Part shown: positions 63,568-64,000 of the stretch, piece after piece
Layout: each line of letters opens with the position of its first letter
Position numbering within the stretch: position 1 is the stretch's first letter
Assembly (NCBI GenBank): GCA_027488255.1
Contig: JAIYBZ010000001.1
Span: 1 to 64,000, forward strand
Direction: 5' to 3'
Origin: Comamonadaceae bacterium
GTDB taxonomy: Bacteria; Pseudomonadota; Gammaproteobacteria; Burkholderiales; Burkholderiaceae_C
Length of the DNA stretch: 64,000 nt
Notes under the pieces: generated by a model
The model's input: only the letters and a program-made list of their open reading frames with translations
What the model was told of the DNA's origin: nothing
Databases searched by the model: none
Program-made: the position numbers and the translations under genes

Positions 63568-64000
63568 ATGCACAACGCCCCACCTGTGGTTTTCCCGGTG
63601 GGGCGTTTTGTTTGGGGCCGCTGGATCATGGGCGGTCTTGCGATGACCGGTATGGCCGGTTTGCTGGCGGCTTCTCATTTCCAAGGGGCACGCTTCTCCA
63701 TGGGTGCGGTCTTTGCAGTGACGGTGTTGTGGCTGGTGTTGTGCGCAGCGGCATGGCGAGTTGCCAGAATGGAATATTGGAAAACAGGGGCGCTGGCCTG
63801 GACAGGAGAAGTTTGGCTCTGGCGCGACCCCCTCAATGAGGCGTGGGAAATCAAGCTGAAGGTGGTCTGGGACAGCGGGGCAGCGATGGGCTTGATGCTC
63901 ACCCCGCAAGGCTCCCAGCGCGCAGGGTTGCGGCGCTTTGTCTGGGTGTCGCAAAGTGATTTGCCCGTGATGTGGCATGGTTTTCGGTGCGCGGTATATT
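63568..64000 (+). CDS. Partial membrane protein gene downstream of fabF (cut by window end)
   Basis: An uninterrupted frame runs from ATG 63568 to the window end (144 codons). It encodes two hydrophobic helices (about residues 19-36 and 45-64) followed by a soluble part with WRVARMEYWKTGALAW, then IKLKVVWDSG. I do not recognise a family firmly; size and pattern recall small YgfX/CptA-like two-helix proteins found near rpoE. AAGG lies eight bases ahead of ATG 63568. The fabF terminator sits inside the first codons, so translation might start at ATG 63628 instead. Confidence 0.6.
   Translation, partial: MHNAPPVVFPVGRFVWGRWIMGGLAMTGMAGLLAASHFQGARFSMGAVFAVTVLWLVLCAAAWRVARMEYWKTGALAWTGEVWLWRDPLNEAWEIKLKVVWDSGAAMGLMLTPQGSQRAGLRRFVWVSQSDLPVMWHGFRCAVY
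63574..63610 (+). terminator. Rho-independent terminator after fabF
   Basis: AACGCCCCACC (63574-63584) and GGTGGGGCGTT (63597-63607) form a perfect 11-bp stem with a 12-nt loop, followed by a T-rich tail. It overlaps the first codons of the next reading frame. Confidence 0.85.

Overview
The window reads as a chromosomal segment of a betaproteobacterium of the order Burkholderiales, most likely Comamonadaceae (a Limnohabitans, Polaromonas or Rhodoferax relative). This is inferred from gene order (yceD-rpmF-plsX-fabH-fabD-fabG-acpP-fabF; hemC-hemD-hemX-hemY beside ppc), from two Bug-type tricarboxylate-transporter binding proteins, from a long betaproteobacterial RNase E, and from the GC-rich codon use. 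No rRNA, CRISPR array, transposase or integrase was seen. One tRNA-Leu(CAA) lies at the left edge.

Layout. 1-13.2 kb is mostly housekeeping: tRNA-Leu, cysM, a Nudix hydrolase, a TusA-like protein, galU, valS, a rubrerythrin / Fe-S oxidoreductase / DUF3501 cluster, a Bug protein with an Old Yellow Enzyme reductase, and truC/yaaA/queF. 13.2-22.4 kb is the accessory stretch. It holds a MazEF-type pair with an inverted-repeat operator, a decayed superfamily I helicase tail, an unusual ClpP-fold protein split by a large insertion, an MmeI-type restriction-modification enzyme, an acetylpolyamine-amidohydrolase-like protein, a Phd/VapC pair and a BrnTA pair. The BrnTA pair sits between two 97-bp direct repeats at the dinB/enoyl-CoA hydratase junction.

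22.4-38.7 kb starts with dinB and an FMN-dependent alpha-hydroxy-acid dehydrogenase, then forms a sugar-acid catabolic block. It contains uronate dehydrogenase, an SMP-30 lactonase, four acid-sugar dehydratases (GudD, a GudD paralogue, GarD and a talarate/galactarate dehydratase-like enzyme), an HpcH/HpaI aldolase and tartronate semialdehyde reductase. It also has a TRAP transporter, a Bug protein and an FCD-type GntR regulator with two candidate operators. Together these can take uronates and aldarates to pyruvate and glycerate.

38.7-64 kb returns to core functions: hemerythrin, a YdjM-like membrane protein, argH, ppc, the hem operon, rne with a long leader, an rluC/HAD phosphatase/Rieske/S49 peptidase run, an RsmI-like methylase with maf, and the yceD-rpmF-plsX-fab cluster. 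The window ends inside a membrane-protein gene downstream of fabF.

The best candidates for something new are the interrupted ClpP-like protein beside the MmeI-type enzyme, and the BrnTA insertion between two repeats that keep both flanking genes intact even though those genes were apparently overprinted. All functional calls come from motif reading without database searches.
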